Assembly: GCA_036651815.1 (NCBI GenBank)
Contig: JAVVXB010000001.1
Coordinates: 62,001 to 126,000 of the forward strand
Source: JAVVXB01 sp036651815
GTDB lineage: Bacteria > Bacillota > Clostridia > Christensenellales > CAG-138
Direction: 5' to 3'
DNA length: 64,000 bases
Position 1 is the first letter of the stretch, and each line of letters starts with the position of its first letter. Below are positions 37,265-46,206 of this stretch, piece by piece. A model generated the notes under the pieces. That model saw only the letters and a list, made by a program, of their open reading frames with translations, was not told the DNA's origin and did not search any database. A program made the position numbers and the translations under genes.

Positions 37265-37347
37265 TTTACAAAGTGACGCTCCCCGATGGGCATGTGTATA
37301 GGATCTGCAGATTTTAGCGTTGAGCGCTGTGCGTGATGGCAGGTAAG

Positions 37348-37377
37348 ACATAGGACAAAATGTAAGCTGCATAGGCT
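37348..37377 (+). promoter_or_regulatory. Possible SigE-type promoter of sigK
   Basis: ACATA at 37348-37352 and CATAGGCT at 37370-37377 with a 17-bp spacer resemble the sporulation sigma-E consensus (ATA...CATACAnT) with two mismatches in the -10. sigK is SigE-dependent in Bacillus. Weak by sequence alone. Confidence 0.3.
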
Positions 37378-37417
37378 ATTTCATCGAATCGTGTCGAACG
37401 ATGGAAGGAGTGGTCTC

Positions 37418-38107
37418 ATGCAGCTTTTTCAATTCTTCTCGGACTTGCTTTTTCTTGCTGCCTATGTTGGAACAGCCAATGCGTTCCCGGAGCCGCTAGC
37501 CGCGGAGGAAGAACGGGACTGCATTGCCCGCATGCTCCGGGGAGATATTTCTGCTCGGGAAACGCTTATCGAACATAATCTTCGCCTTGTTGCACATATT
37601 GCCAAAAAATACATCCGTGCCGGTCGTGACAGCGACGATGTTATCAGCATCGGAACCATCGGCCTAATCAAAGCGGTCTCCACCTACGATCCGGCGAAGG
37701 GAGTGGCGCTCTCAAGCTATGCGAGCCGTTGCGTGGAAAACGAGATTCTCATGAGCATCCGCGTGGAACGCAAGCAGGTGCCGGAGGTGCCGCTGTATGA
37801 ACCGATCGGTATGGATGGGGATGGTAATGATATTGCCCTATGCGATATTCTGGGTACAGATCCGGATACGGTCATTGATGAAGTTCAGCGTAGGCTGGAT
37901 GTGCAGCTGATCCATCGGATCATGAATCATTCATTGACCTCGCGAGAACGTACGGTCATTGAGATGCGTTTTGGACTGTTTGGCGGATTTCGCATGACGC
38001 AAAGGGAGGTTGCCAGAACCTTGGGCATTTCGCGCTCGTATATCTCGCGCATTGAAAAGAAAGCCCTGATGAAACTGACGACTGCGCTTGCGCAAGCGGA
38101 AGGTTGA
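37418..38107 (+). CDS. sigK: Sporulation sigma factor SigK (pro-sigma-K)
   Basis: A 229-residue sigma factor, start at ATG 37418 behind GGAAGGAG. The hydrophobic pro-sequence FSDLLFLAAYVGTANAFPEPL at the N-terminus marks the membrane-bound pro-form. Region 2 (LIEHNLRLVAHIAKKYI, DDVISIGTIGLIKAVSTYD, ENEILMSIR) and region 4 (RMTQREVARTLGISRSYISRIEKKAL) are intact. SigK drives late mother-cell genes after cleavage by SpoIVFB. The gene is one uninterrupted frame, with no skin-type element. Confidence 0.94.
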   Translation: MQLFQFFSDLLFLAAYVGTANAFPEPLAAEEERDCIARMLRGDISARETLIEHNLRLVAHIAKKYIRAGRDSDDVISIGTIGLIKAVSTYDPAKGVALSSYASRCVENEILMSIRVERKQVPEVPLYEPIGMDGDGNDIALCDILGTDPDTVIDEVQRRLDVQLIHRIMNHSLTSRERTVIEMRFGLFGGFRMTQREVARTLGISRSYISRIEKKALMKLTTALAQAEG

Positions 38108-38117
38108 GTGATATACT
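38088..38117 (+). promoter_or_regulatory. Candidate promoter of the DUF1846 gene
   Basis: TTGCGC at 38088-38093, 18-bp spacer and an extended -10 (TGA then TATACT at 38112-38117), overlapping the end of sigK. Only 7 bp separate it from ATG 38125, and no Shine-Dalgarno is present. Confidence 0.6.
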
Positions 38118-38124
38118 CATCTTC

Positions 38125-39609
38125 ATGAAGAAAATGGGTTTTGATAATGATAAATATGTAGCGTTGCAATCAAAAAATATTCGCGACCGAATTGCTCAGT
38201 TTGGGGATAAGCTCTATCTGGAATTTGGTGGTAAGCTGTTTGACGATTATCACGCCGCGCGCGTTTTGCCCGGATTTCTGCCAGACAGCAAGATCAATAT
38301 GCTGGTGCAGCTCAAGGATGATGCGGAGATCATCCTTGTTGTCCATGCAGGCGATCTTGAACGTAACAAAGTCCGCAATGATCTTGACATTGCCTATGAT
38401 GCGGAAACGCTTCGGTTGATCGATGCATTCCGAACGAAGGACTTGCTGGTTTCTGGCGTTGTGATTACGCGTTATCACGGCCAGTGTGTTGCGGATGCGT
38501 TTGCTTCGCGACTGGTGCGTCTCGGCATTCCCGTATATCATCATTATCCAATCAATGGCTATCCGGCCAATGTGCCGCTGATTGTCAGCGATGAGGGATT
38601 TGGGAAGAATGATTATATTAAAACCACGCGCAAACTGGTCGTGGTGACGGCGCCCGGCCCGGGTAGTGGAAAGCTCGCGGTGTGCATGAGCCAACTTTAT
38701 CACGAGTATCAGCACGGTGTGCGTGCGGGTTACGCGAAATTTGAAACCTTTCCAATATGGAATTTGTCGCTCAAGCATCCTGTCAACCTTGCTTACGAAG
38801 CTGCAACAACCGATCTGGACGATGTGAATATGATCGACCCCTTTCACCTGGAAGCATATGGCGTTACTACCGTCAATTATAATCGGGATGTGGAATCGTT
38901 CCCCGTACTCAATGCGATGTTTATGCGCATTTTGGGCAAGTCGCCTTACCAATCCCCAACGGATATGGGCGTCAACATGGCGGGCTACTGCATTGTGGAC
39001 GAGCAGGCCGTTGACAACGCTGCAAAGCAGGAAATTATCCGGCGGTATTATCAGGCCATGTGTGCTTGTAAGCGCGGCCTGCTCTCCCGCGATCAGGAAA
39101 TCAAGGCGGAAATGATCATGAACCGTGCGGACATTTCCTCTGCGGATAGACCGGTTGTCGCAGCGGCATTGGCTCGTGCAGCGTCCACCGGTGAGCCAGC
39201 TATGGCAATTGAACTATCGGATGGACGTATGATTACAGGTAAAACTTCCGAATTGCTTGGTGCGTCAGCGGGTGCGCTACTCAATGCGCTCAAGACGCTT
39301 GCGGGTATCCATCATGAGATTGATCTCATTTCACCCATCGTTATTCAACCGATCACCGAACTGAAACAAAAGCATCTTGGCTGCGTAAATCCGCGCTTAC
39401 ACAGCGATGAAGTTCTAATTGCCTTATCCATCTGCGCGGCAACGAATCCGACGGCTGCGTTGGCCATGCGTCAACTGCCGAAACTGGTTGGATGTGAAGC
39501 GCATTCGAGTGTCATTCTTTCCCGTGTGGACATGGATACCTATCGCAAGCTTGGCATAGATTATACCTGTGAACCGGAATATGAGACGGACAAGCTGTAT
39601 CATAAATAA
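38125..39609 (+). CDS. DUF1846 family protein
   Basis: The 494-residue protein starts MKKMGFDNDKYVALQSKNI, the typical DUF1846 N-terminus (MGFDN at 38134 is an alternative start). A P-loop-like stretch VVTAPGPGSGKLAVCMSQLYHEY lies near residue 180 and the family's MGVNMAGYCIVDE follows near 290. Members form hexamers; their reaction is unknown. Length agrees with the family. It appears to be transcribed from its own promoter directly at the start codon. Confidence 0.92.
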   Translation: MKKMGFDNDKYVALQSKNIRDRIAQFGDKLYLEFGGKLFDDYHAARVLPGFLPDSKINMLVQLKDDAEIILVVHAGDLERNKVRNDLDIAYDAETLRLIDAFRTKDLLVSGVVITRYHGQCVADAFASRLVRLGIPVYHHYPINGYPANVPLIVSDEGFGKNDYIKTTRKLVVVTAPGPGSGKLAVCMSQLYHEYQHGVRAGYAKFETFPIWNLSLKHPVNLAYEAATTDLDDVNMIDPFHLEAYGVTTVNYNRDVESFPVLNAMFMRILGKSPYQSPTDMGVNMAGYCIVDEQAVDNAAKQEIIRRYYQAMCACKRGLLSRDQEIKAEMIMNRADISSADRPVVAAALARAASTGEPAMAIELSDGRMITGKTSELLGASAGALLNALKTLAGIHHEIDLISPIVIQPITELKQKHLGCVNPRLHSDEVLIALSICAATNPTAALAMRQLPKLVGCEAHSSVILSRVDMDTYRKLGIDYTCEPEYETDKLYHK

Positions 39610-39677
39610 ACCAAGAGGCTGCTCAAACACAAGAAAACAACGGAACAGAAAACCCGGTGTATGTTGCATCTTTATAG

Positions 39678-39706
39678 TCGACAAGCCCCAAATAGTATGG
39701 TAGAAT
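39678..39706 (+). promoter_or_regulatory. Candidate promoter of the Xaa-Pro peptidase-efp operon
   Basis: TCGACA at 39678-39683, 17-bp spacer, and TAGAAT at 39701-39706 preceded by TGG (extended -10). Ten bp separate it from ATG 39717 and no Shine-Dalgarno is visible. Confidence 0.6.
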
Positions 39707-39716
39707 ACTAACTGCT

Positions 39717-40787
39717 ATGAAAGAACGACAAAACAATCTGCGTCAAATGATGCAAAAGAATCAGTTGGATGCCGTACTCCTTACGAACGGCGTTAATATC
39801 CGTTATTATACCGGGTTCTCCAGTTGGGAGTGCGAGGTATTGATAACGGACAAAACTTGCTATCTGGTGACGGATTTCCGCTATACCATCCAAGCAAAGG
39901 CACAAGCTGGGAGTTGCGCAGAGATCATTGAAGCGAACGGGCGGGAAAAACAACTGGACGTGCTTCGAGAATTGCTTCGTGCCAACGGCTGCAAATGTTG
40001 TGGCTATGAACAGGAATGTCTCACGGTTAAGCAGTTTTCCGAGTATCGTGCGTTCGATTTGGATTGGTCGGCCTTTGGGGACGAAATTTCTTCTTTGCGT
40101 GCAATCAAATCCGCATCGGAAATTGAGAGCCTACAAAAAGCGCAGTGTATTGCCGACAAAGCGTTTGCGGCGCTTATACCAAAGCTTAAAATTGGTATGA
40201 GTGAACGGCAAGCAGAAGCGGAGTTGAATTATCTGTGTAGCGTGCTAGGCAGCGAGGGCCCGTCGTTCGATCCGATCGTGGGTGCCGGAGAAAACGGTGC
40301 CATGTGCCACGCAGTTCCCGGTGAACGCAGATTTCGAAACGGCGATCTTGTTGTGTTTGACTTTGGATGCATCGTGGACGGATACCATTCCGATATGACG
40401 CGCACCATTGGCTTTGGAACAATCGATGCGGAACTTCTGAAAATCTACGAGATCACGTTGGAAGCTCAGCAACGGTGCCTTGATACGTTGAAGGCTGGCA
40501 TGACCGGCAAAGCGCTCGATGCCGTTGCGCGGGACTGTATTGAAAGTTACGGCTACGGTGAGCATTTTGGTCATGGACTCGGCCATGGCTTTGGTCTTGA
40601 AATTCATGAACCACCCAGAGCGGCGAAAACCAGCGTGGATACGCTGGTTGCGGGTATGACAGTAACCATTGAGCCGGGCATCTATCTCGAAGGTAAAGGC
40701 GGCGTTCGGATCGAAGATTGCGTAGTTGTAACTGATGCAGGGTGCTTGAATCTGGTATCTACAGCAAGGGATTTGCTGATTGTTTAG
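39717..40787 (+). CDS. M24 family Xaa-Pro peptidase
   Basis: A 356-residue pita-bread-fold metallopeptidase. The creatinase-like N-terminal domain covers 1-120. The five metal ligands are visible: the two Asp in VVFDFG and HSDMTRT, His in HFGHGLGHG, Glu in TIEPGIY and Glu in RIEDCVV. It releases N-terminal residues before proline. The gene lies directly before efp, matching the Bacillus yqhT-efp order; EF-P acts at polyproline. No ribosome-binding site precedes the ATG. Confidence 0.95.
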   Translation: MKERQNNLRQMMQKNQLDAVLLTNGVNIRYYTGFSSWECEVLITDKTCYLVTDFRYTIQAKAQAGSCAEIIEANGREKQLDVLRELLRANGCKCCGYEQECLTVKQFSEYRAFDLDWSAFGDEISSLRAIKSASEIESLQKAQCIADKAFAALIPKLKIGMSERQAEAELNYLCSVLGSEGPSFDPIVGAGENGAMCHAVPGERRFRNGDLVVFDFGCIVDGYHSDMTRTIGFGTIDAELLKIYEITLEAQQRCLDTLKAGMTGKALDAVARDCIESYGYGEHFGHGLGHGFGLEIHEPPRAAKTSVDTLVAGMTVTIEPGIYLEGKGGVRIEDCVVVTDAGCLNLVSTARDLLIV

Positions 40788-40826
40788 GGTATTAATTAGG
40801 AAACGGAAGATGGAGGAATCATTGCT

Positions 40827-41384
40827 ATGATTATGGCAGGCGATTTTCGCAAGGGCGTTACAGTTGAGATCGATGGACAGGTATGGTCAATTACAGATTT
40901 TCAACATGTGAAACCCGGCAAGGGAGCAGCGTTTGTCCGCACGCGCTTGAAGAACGTGATGTCGGGCGCAGTGCTCGAGCGTACGTTCTCGCCTACGGAT
41001 AAATACCCGAAGGCACACATTGAGACCAAGGAGATGCAGTATCTCTACAGTGATAGCGAACTCTATTACTTCATGGATGTAGAAACCTATGAGCAGATTC
41101 CGCTGAATCATGATCAGGTGGAGGATGCCATCAACTTTATCGTTGAGAATGAGAACGTTAAGGTTCGTTTTTTCAAGGATCGCCCGTTCTCTGTGGAATC
41201 TCCAAATTTTGTGGAGTTGACCGTCACCGATACGGAGCCGGGTATTAAGGGCGACACTGCAACCGGGACAACAAAGCCCGCAACCCTTGAGACTGGATAT
41301 CAACTGAACGTACCGCTGTTCATCAATGAGGGTGACCGCATCCGCATTGATACGCGTTCCGGCGAATATATGGAGCGTGCGTAA
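40827..41384 (+). CDS. efp: Elongation factor P
   Basis: A 185-residue three-domain protein. The loop VKPGKGAAFVRTR places lysine (about residue 34) where EF-P is modified in other bacteria. The KOW-like first domain, OB domains 2 and 3 (C-terminal GDRIRIDTRSGEYMERA) are complete. It relieves ribosome stalling at consecutive prolines. GGAGG precedes the ATG by 10 bp. No EF-P modification enzyme gene (such as epmA or ymfI) is in the window. Confidence 0.97.
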   Translation: MIMAGDFRKGVTVEIDGQVWSITDFQHVKPGKGAAFVRTRLKNVMSGAVLERTFSPTDKYPKAHIETKEMQYLYSDSELYYFMDVETYEQIPLNHDQVEDAINFIVENENVKVRFFKDRPFSVESPNFVELTVTDTEPGIKGDTATGTTKPATLETGYQLNVPLFINEGDRIRIDTRSGEYMERA

Positions 41385-41536
41385 CACAGCATTTTTTGGG
41401 GCAATTTGATGCAAGATAAATTTGCGGCCGCATGCCGGGAACGTTCATGCTTGGCATGACGGCGGCAAGCAAGCAACGCGCATGCCGTTACTTGCGATAG
41501 ATCATAATACATAGGAGACGAAAGGAGTGTTATCCA

Positions 41537-41947
41537 ATGAGCTATATTTCCGAAAAGGTTTCATACCTCGACGGCTTGGCCGATGGAATGGAGATTGAAA
41601 AGGATCCCAATGGCAAGTTGCTGAAAGGCATTATTGAAGCGCTTGGCGCCATCGCGGAACAGATGGAAGAACAGGATGAGGTCGTGGACGATCTATCAGA
41701 CTGCATCGACGATATCTATGACGAGCTTGATGAGTGCTTCGAGGACGACGATGATGATGATGACGACGATGATGAATTTAACGAGGATGATTTCATTGAA
41801 GTCGACTGTCCGCACTGCGGCGAAACCATTTATTTCGATGAGAACATGATCGACAGCGAGGATGGATTGATTTGCCCTTGCTGCAACGAATCCATCGAGT
41901 TTAAGGTGCCCACCTGCGACTGCGGTTGCCATAGTGACAAAGAATAA
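41537..41947 (+). CDS. CD1247-like zinc-ribbon protein with Asp-rich linker
   Basis: A 136-residue acidic protein. The N-terminal helical domain (1-65; YISEKVSYLDGLADGMEI) is the part named after CD1247 of Clostridioides difficile. A run of ten aspartates (about 72-81) links it to a Cys4 zinc ribbon (CPHC and CPCC) and a final CDCGC. Function unknown; widespread in Clostridia next to efp. AAAGGAG at 41520-41526 precedes the ATG by 10 bp, and a terminator follows. Confidence 0.85.
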   Translation: MSYISEKVSYLDGLADGMEIEKDPNGKLLKGIIEALGAIAEQMEEQDEVVDDLSDCIDDIYDELDECFEDDDDDDDDDDEFNEDDFIEVDCPHCGETIYFDENMIDSEDGLICPCCNESIEFKVPTCDCGCHSDKE

Positions 41948-41976
41948 GTAAGCGTTTTTCTAAAAAGGGAATCAAG

Positions 41977-42008
41977 ACCCTGTCCGGAACTTGCCGGATG
42001 GGGTTTTT
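41977..42008 (+). terminator. Rho-independent terminator
   Basis: ACCCTGTCCGG (41977-41987) pairs with CCGGATGGGGT (41994-42004, two G-T pairs) around a 6-nt loop and is followed by TTTTT. Confidence 0.88.
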
Positions 42009-42076
42009 GAGTTGTAAAACAAGGAAAAATGAAAGAAGTGGCGTATCTATACAAGTACGGAGGGAGGCATGGAACT

Positions 42077-43096
42077 ATGAATCCAACGAATGCACGCAGA
42101 TACTACGAGCAATTGCAAGCGGAGACGTTGTCCCGCTATGCAATGCTGTCACAGAATACTCGGGGGCGTGAAAACCCAATTTCCCCGTGTTCCATTCGAA
42201 CGGATTTTATTCGTGATCGTGACCGTATCATCCACTGCAAGTCATTTCGCCGTCTCAAACACAAAACTCAGGTGTTTTTATCTCCGCAAGGCGACCACTA
42301 CCGCACGCGCTTGACCCATACGTTGGAAGTGTCGCAAATTGCAAGAACCATTGCCCGCGCGCTGCGCCTCAACGAAGACCTGACTGAAGCCATTGCCATG
42401 GGGCACGACTTGGGACACACGCCCTTTGGTCACTCAGGTGAGGATGTGCTAAATGAGCTTGTGCCCGGGGGATTTGAACACAATATTCAGAGCTTGCGCG
42501 TGGTGGAAAAACTCGAGAATGATGGGTTGGGTTTAAATTTAACCTTTGAGGTGCGCGATGGTATTCTCAACCATAAGAAGAGCGGAAATGCCTGCACGTT
42601 GGAAGGCCATGTTGTCTCCATCGCAGACCGGATTGCGTATATTAACCACGATATTGATGATTCCATTCGTGCTGGCGTGCTGACAGAGGAGGATTTGCCG
42701 GGAGCGTGCGTACAGGCCCTTGGCCGCAGCCACGGAAAGCGCATTAATACCATGATTTTGGATGTGGTGCAACAGAGTTTTGATCAACCCAATGTGCAGA
42801 TGTCTGATCCGATTTATGAAGCGTTTGACCAATTGCGTGATTTTATGTTTGATCGCGTATATAGAAATCCGGTAGCCAAGAGCGAGGAAAACAAAGCTAA
42901 GGGGGTGGTGCGGGCGTTGTTTGCTTATTATTTGCACAATATCCAACAGTTGCCGGATGATTTTCTGTTGAATCTTGCGGGGGATGGGCCAGACCGGGTG
43001 GTCGCGGATTACATTGCTTGTATGACAGATAACTATGCTGTTCATGATTATGAGCGTCTGTTTGTACCGAAATCATGGATGAATGCAGGAAATTGA
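42077..43096 (+). CDS. dGTPase-like HD-domain triphosphohydrolase
   Basis: Start at ATG 42077 (AGGGAGG upstream) gives 339 residues beginning MNPTNARRYYEQLQ; an in-frame ATG at 42029 is also open. HD motif residues: H in RTRLTHTLEV, the HD pair in MGHDLGHTPFGH, and D in HVVSIADRIAYINHDI. The family hydrolyses dNTPs to nucleosides and triphosphate. In Bacillota it is commonly encoded before dnaG-rpoD, as here, linking dNTP control to the primase operon. Confidence 0.94.
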   Translation: MNPTNARRYYEQLQAETLSRYAMLSQNTRGRENPISPCSIRTDFIRDRDRIIHCKSFRRLKHKTQVFLSPQGDHYRTRLTHTLEVSQIARTIARALRLNEDLTEAIAMGHDLGHTPFGHSGEDVLNELVPGGFEHNIQSLRVVEKLENDGLGLNLTFEVRDGILNHKKSGNACTLEGHVVSIADRIAYINHDIDDSIRAGVLTEEDLPGACVQALGRSHGKRINTMILDVVQQSFDQPNVQMSDPIYEAFDQLRDFMFDRVYRNPVAKSEENKAKGVVRALFAYYLHNIQQLPDDFLLNLAGDGPDRVVADYIACMTDNYAVHDYERLFVPKSWMNAGN

Positions 43097-43150
43097 AGAA
43101 ATATGTCGAATTAATCATAGTATGTTTTGCTACAAGAAAAGGATGGACGA

Positions 43151-44926
43151 ATGGCATTTCCAGAAAGCTGGATGAATGAGCTGATCGCGAAGAATGATAT
43201 TGTTACCGTGATCTCCTCCTATATGGAACTCAAACCAAAGGGCCGACGACTCTGGGGTCTATGTCCTTTACATGGTGAAAAGACGCCTTCGTTTTCCGTT
43301 TCGCAGGACAAGCAGATGTTCTATTGCTTCGGTTGCCATGCAGGCGGCACGGTCATTCAGTTTATTATGGACATGGAACGACTTTCCTTCCTGGAGGCGG
43401 TGAAGTTTCTTGCGGATCGCGCCGGGGTTCAGATGCCGGAGGAAGTAGATGACCGCAGGATGCAGCAGGAGCGCGCTTATCGTGACCGCATGTACGATGC
43501 CTGCAAGATGGCCGCACGCTTCTATATGGAAACGCTGCTTGGCCCGGAAGGTAACCCTGGGCGTAAGTATCTGAAGGATCGCGGCATCACTTCCGAAGCG
43601 GTCAAACGCTTTGGAATCGGTTATGCACCGGACAGCTGGGATGCTTTGATGCGGTATCTTTTCAATAAGGGGTTTACGCAACAGGAACTGTTGGATGCGG
43701 GTCTGCTCATGAAAAATGTTCAGAGCGACCGTGTGTACGATGCTTACCGCGGACGCGTGATCTATCCGATCGTCGGCACCAACGGGCGCGTATTGGGATT
43801 TGGTGCGCGAGTGCTGAACAACGACAAACCCAAGTACATTAACACCGGGGATACGCCCATCTATAACAAACGCATGAATCTATACGGACTAAACCTACAA
43901 AAAGGTGCACAGCTAACGGATCTTGTGATTGTGGAAGGATACATGGATGTCATCGGCCTACACCAAGCCGGTGTGGCCAATGTGGTGGCAAGTCTAGGTA
44001 CGGCGTTAACGATCCAACAAGCACGTTTGATCAAGCGGTACGTTACCACCGTATTTATTGCATACGATGGGGATGCGGCAGGCCAGAATGCCATGATCCG
44101 CGGGTTGGATATTCTATCGGGCGAGGGACTCAGCGTGCGGGTGATTGTATTTCCGAACGGGCAGGATCCGGATGAATTTGTGCGTACCCATGGCAAGGAA
44201 GCTTTTGAAGCGCTGAAGGATCGCGCACTGTCGCTGAATGCTTACAAGATCGAGAGCATGTCGCATGGATTCGAGCTGTCCAACGAGAATGCCAGGGAAC
44301 AGTTTGCGAGGGAAACGTGCCGCTTTATTGCTTCGCTGGAACCGATCGAACAGGATCGCTATTATCAGCAACTTGCACAGAAAACTGGTTATCCGATGGC
44401 CGCCTTGAAGGCGCAGGGGAGTACGAGCAAGCCTCTGGAACAATCTCCGTTGAATAGGAGTGTGCCCGGATGGAAAAATAACCAAAATATAGCACGTCTC
44501 GATGAAACCGAGCGGACGCGCGCGGAGACGACGCTGCTATATGCTATGCTGCAGGATAAAATGTCAGCAAAGGCAGCTGCAGAGCAGAATGTGGCGGCAC
44601 TGTTTTCGCAAAACGCGTTCGTGTTGCTTGCAAATGCGATCATCGCAGCTAGTGCGGCCGGCTTGGAGCCAAATGCCGCAACCATGATTGCAGGCATGGA
44701 TAAACCGGATGCAGATTTGGCTAGCATGGTGCTGCGCGAGGACATGATACTGACAGAGCCGGTGCAGGTCGTAAACGATTGTATTCGCCGAATAAGACGG
44801 TATGATCTGACCGTAAGGATACAGGAAATGACGCAGGCCGTGTCGGAAATTGGAATTACGCCCGAGGAACGGACACGGCGTTTGACCGAAATACAGCAAA
44901 CGAATAGGGAGATGCGAGGGATATGA
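43151..44926 (+). CDS. dnaG: DNA primase
   Basis: A 591-residue primase starting MAFPESWMNELI at ATG 43151 (AAAGGATG upstream; the in-frame TTG 43127 is less likely). The zinc domain has C-P-L-H and CFGC, the Toprim catalytic domain spans about 245-370 (VIVEGYMDVIGLHQAGV, IAYDGDAAGQNA), and the C-terminal helicase-binding part is divergent. It makes RNA primers on the lagging strand. The stop overlaps the rpoD ATG. Confidence 0.96.
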   Translation: MAFPESWMNELIAKNDIVTVISSYMELKPKGRRLWGLCPLHGEKTPSFSVSQDKQMFYCFGCHAGGTVIQFIMDMERLSFLEAVKFLADRAGVQMPEEVDDRRMQQERAYRDRMYDACKMAARFYMETLLGPEGNPGRKYLKDRGITSEAVKRFGIGYAPDSWDALMRYLFNKGFTQQELLDAGLLMKNVQSDRVYDAYRGRVIYPIVGTNGRVLGFGARVLNNDKPKYINTGDTPIYNKRMNLYGLNLQKGAQLTDLVIVEGYMDVIGLHQAGVANVVASLGTALTIQQARLIKRYVTTVFIAYDGDAAGQNAMIRGLDILSGEGLSVRVIVFPNGQDPDEFVRTHGKEAFEALKDRALSLNAYKIESMSHGFELSNENAREQFARETCRFIASLEPIEQDRYYQQLAQKTGYPMAALKAQGSTSKPLEQSPLNRSVPGWKNNQNIARLDETERTRAETTLLYAMLQDKMSAKAAAEQNVAALFSQNAFVLLANAIIAASAAGLEPNAATMIAGMDKPDADLASMVLREDMILTEPVQVVNDCIRRIRRYDLTVRIQEMTQAVSEIGITPEERTRRLTEIQQTNREMRGI

Positions 44927-46044
44927 CGAAAGGAGCGGGGAAATTGGAACAACAAAGCAAAGAACCGACCAAGGAGCAAACGAAACTGCAAAAGATCAAT
45001 GAGCTTTTGGAGACCGGAAAAGCAAAAGGAATTCTCACTTACAAGGAAATTATGGATGCCTTGGAGGAGCTGGAACTGGATCAGGAGCAGGTTGAAAAAC
45101 TATATGATCATCTGGAAGAGCTGAGCATTGATGTTGTCGAGGAAGTGGATATTCCCGAGGATATCAATGAGGAAATTGCAGAGATTGAAACAGTGCTTGC
45201 AACGGCGGAGGGCATTAATATTGATGATCCGGTGCGCATGTACCTGAAAGAAATCGGCAAGGTTTCGCTGTTGTCGGCTCAGCAGGAAGTTGAGATTGCC
45301 CAGCGGATGGCAGATGGTGATCCAGAGGCCAAGCACCAACTGGCGGAAGCGAACCTGCGTCTTGTGGTTTCCATCGCAAAGCGTTATGTGGGCAGGGGCA
45401 TGCTCTTTTTAGATCTGATTCAGGAAGGCAATCTTGGTTTGATTAAGGCGGTTGAGAAGTTTGATTACCGCAAGGGATATAAATTTTCCACCTATGCAAC
45501 TTGGTGGATTCGCCAAGCAATTACACGTGCTATCGCGGATCAGGCACGTACCATTCGTATTCCGGTGCACATGGTGGAAACCATCAATAAGCTGATTCGC
45601 GTCAACCGCCAATTGGTGCAGGATTACGGCCGTGATCCCCGACCGGACGAGATTGCAAAAGAGATGGGAATTACCGAGGAAAAAGTGCGCGAGATCATCA
45701 AGATTGCGCAGGAACCAGTTTCGTTGGAAACACCGATTGGCGAAGAGGATGATAGCCATCTTGGAGATTTCATCCCTGATGATGACGCGCCGGCACCTGC
45801 AGAAGCGGTTGCGGTCACATTGCTGAAAGAACAGCTCATGGATGTGTTGAATTCGCTGACACCCCGCGAGGCTAAGGTACTCCGTCTGCGCTATGGATTG
45901 GACGATGGTAAGGCGCGAACACTGGAGGAAGTGGGCAAGGAGTTTAACGTCACCCGAGAGCGTATTCGTCAGATTGAAGCAAAAGCGCTGAGAAAACTGC
46001 GCCATCCGAGTCGTAGCAAGCGACTCAAGGATTTCTTGGAATAG
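44923..46044 (+). CDS. rpoD: Housekeeping RNA polymerase sigma factor SigA
   Basis: The 373-residue protein has region 1.1-like N-terminus, 1.2 (DDPVRMYLKEIGKV), 2 (NLRLVVSIAKRYVGRGM, GYKFSTYATWWIRQAITRAI), 3, and 4.2 (RTLEEVGKEFNVTRERIRQIEAKALRKLRHP, given here in overlapping parts). ATG 44923 overlaps the dnaG stop, but AAAGGAG at 44928-44934 lies 9 bp before an in-frame TTG at 44944, which may be the true start. This factor should recognise the TTGACA-17-TATAAT sites noted in the window. Confidence 0.96.
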   Translation: MTKGAGKLEQQSKEPTKEQTKLQKINELLETGKAKGILTYKEIMDALEELELDQEQVEKLYDHLEELSIDVVEEVDIPEDINEEIAEIETVLATAEGINIDDPVRMYLKEIGKVSLLSAQQEVEIAQRMADGDPEAKHQLAEANLRLVVSIAKRYVGRGMLFLDLIQEGNLGLIKAVEKFDYRKGYKFSTYATWWIRQAITRAIADQARTIRIPVHMVETINKLIRVNRQLVQDYGRDPRPDEIAKEMGITEEKVREIIKIAQEPVSLETPIGEEDDSHLGDFIPDDDAPAPAEAVAVTLLKEQLMDVLNSLTPREAKVLRLRYGLDDGKARTLEEVGKEFNVTRERIRQIEAKALRKLRHPSRSKRLKDFLE

Positions 46045-46079
46045 ACCAATAAAACGTTGGCAATGATTGCTGATGATTC

Positions 46080-46115
46080 AACCCGGCATGGCATAGTTTG
46101 CTGTGCCGGGTTTTT
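46080..46115 (+). terminator. Rho-independent terminator after rpoD
   Basis: ACCCGGCA (46081-46088) pairs with TGCCGGGT (46104-46111), with a 15-nt apical part, followed by TTTTT. Confidence 0.88.
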
Positions 46116-46139
46116 ATGCTGAGATTTAAAAGATACCAT

Positions 46140-46183
46140 TTGATGGGATATGGTATAATCATTGCAATTATTGAATCCATCAA
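46140..46183. repeat. Inverted repeat around the BMP-fusion promoter
   Basis: TTGATGG (46140-46146) and CCATCAA (46177-46183) are perfect complements 30 bp apart and bracket the extended -10 at 46151-46159. Possible operator; no known consensus recognised. Confidence 0.35.
46151..46159 (+). promoter_or_regulatory. Extended -10 promoter of the BMP-fusion gene
   Basis: TGG-TATAAT with the hexamer at 46154-46159; no good -35 is seen. It lies 47 bp before the ATG. Confidence 0.6.
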
Positions 46184-46206
46184 TGGATGTGAACAGGAGG
46201 AACAAC

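Noticed and set aside
41397..41536. Repeated GCATGCC/GGCATG elements before the CD1247-like gene as a riboswitch
   Set aside because: Short inverted repeats occur but I cannot build a consistent fold or match a known class.
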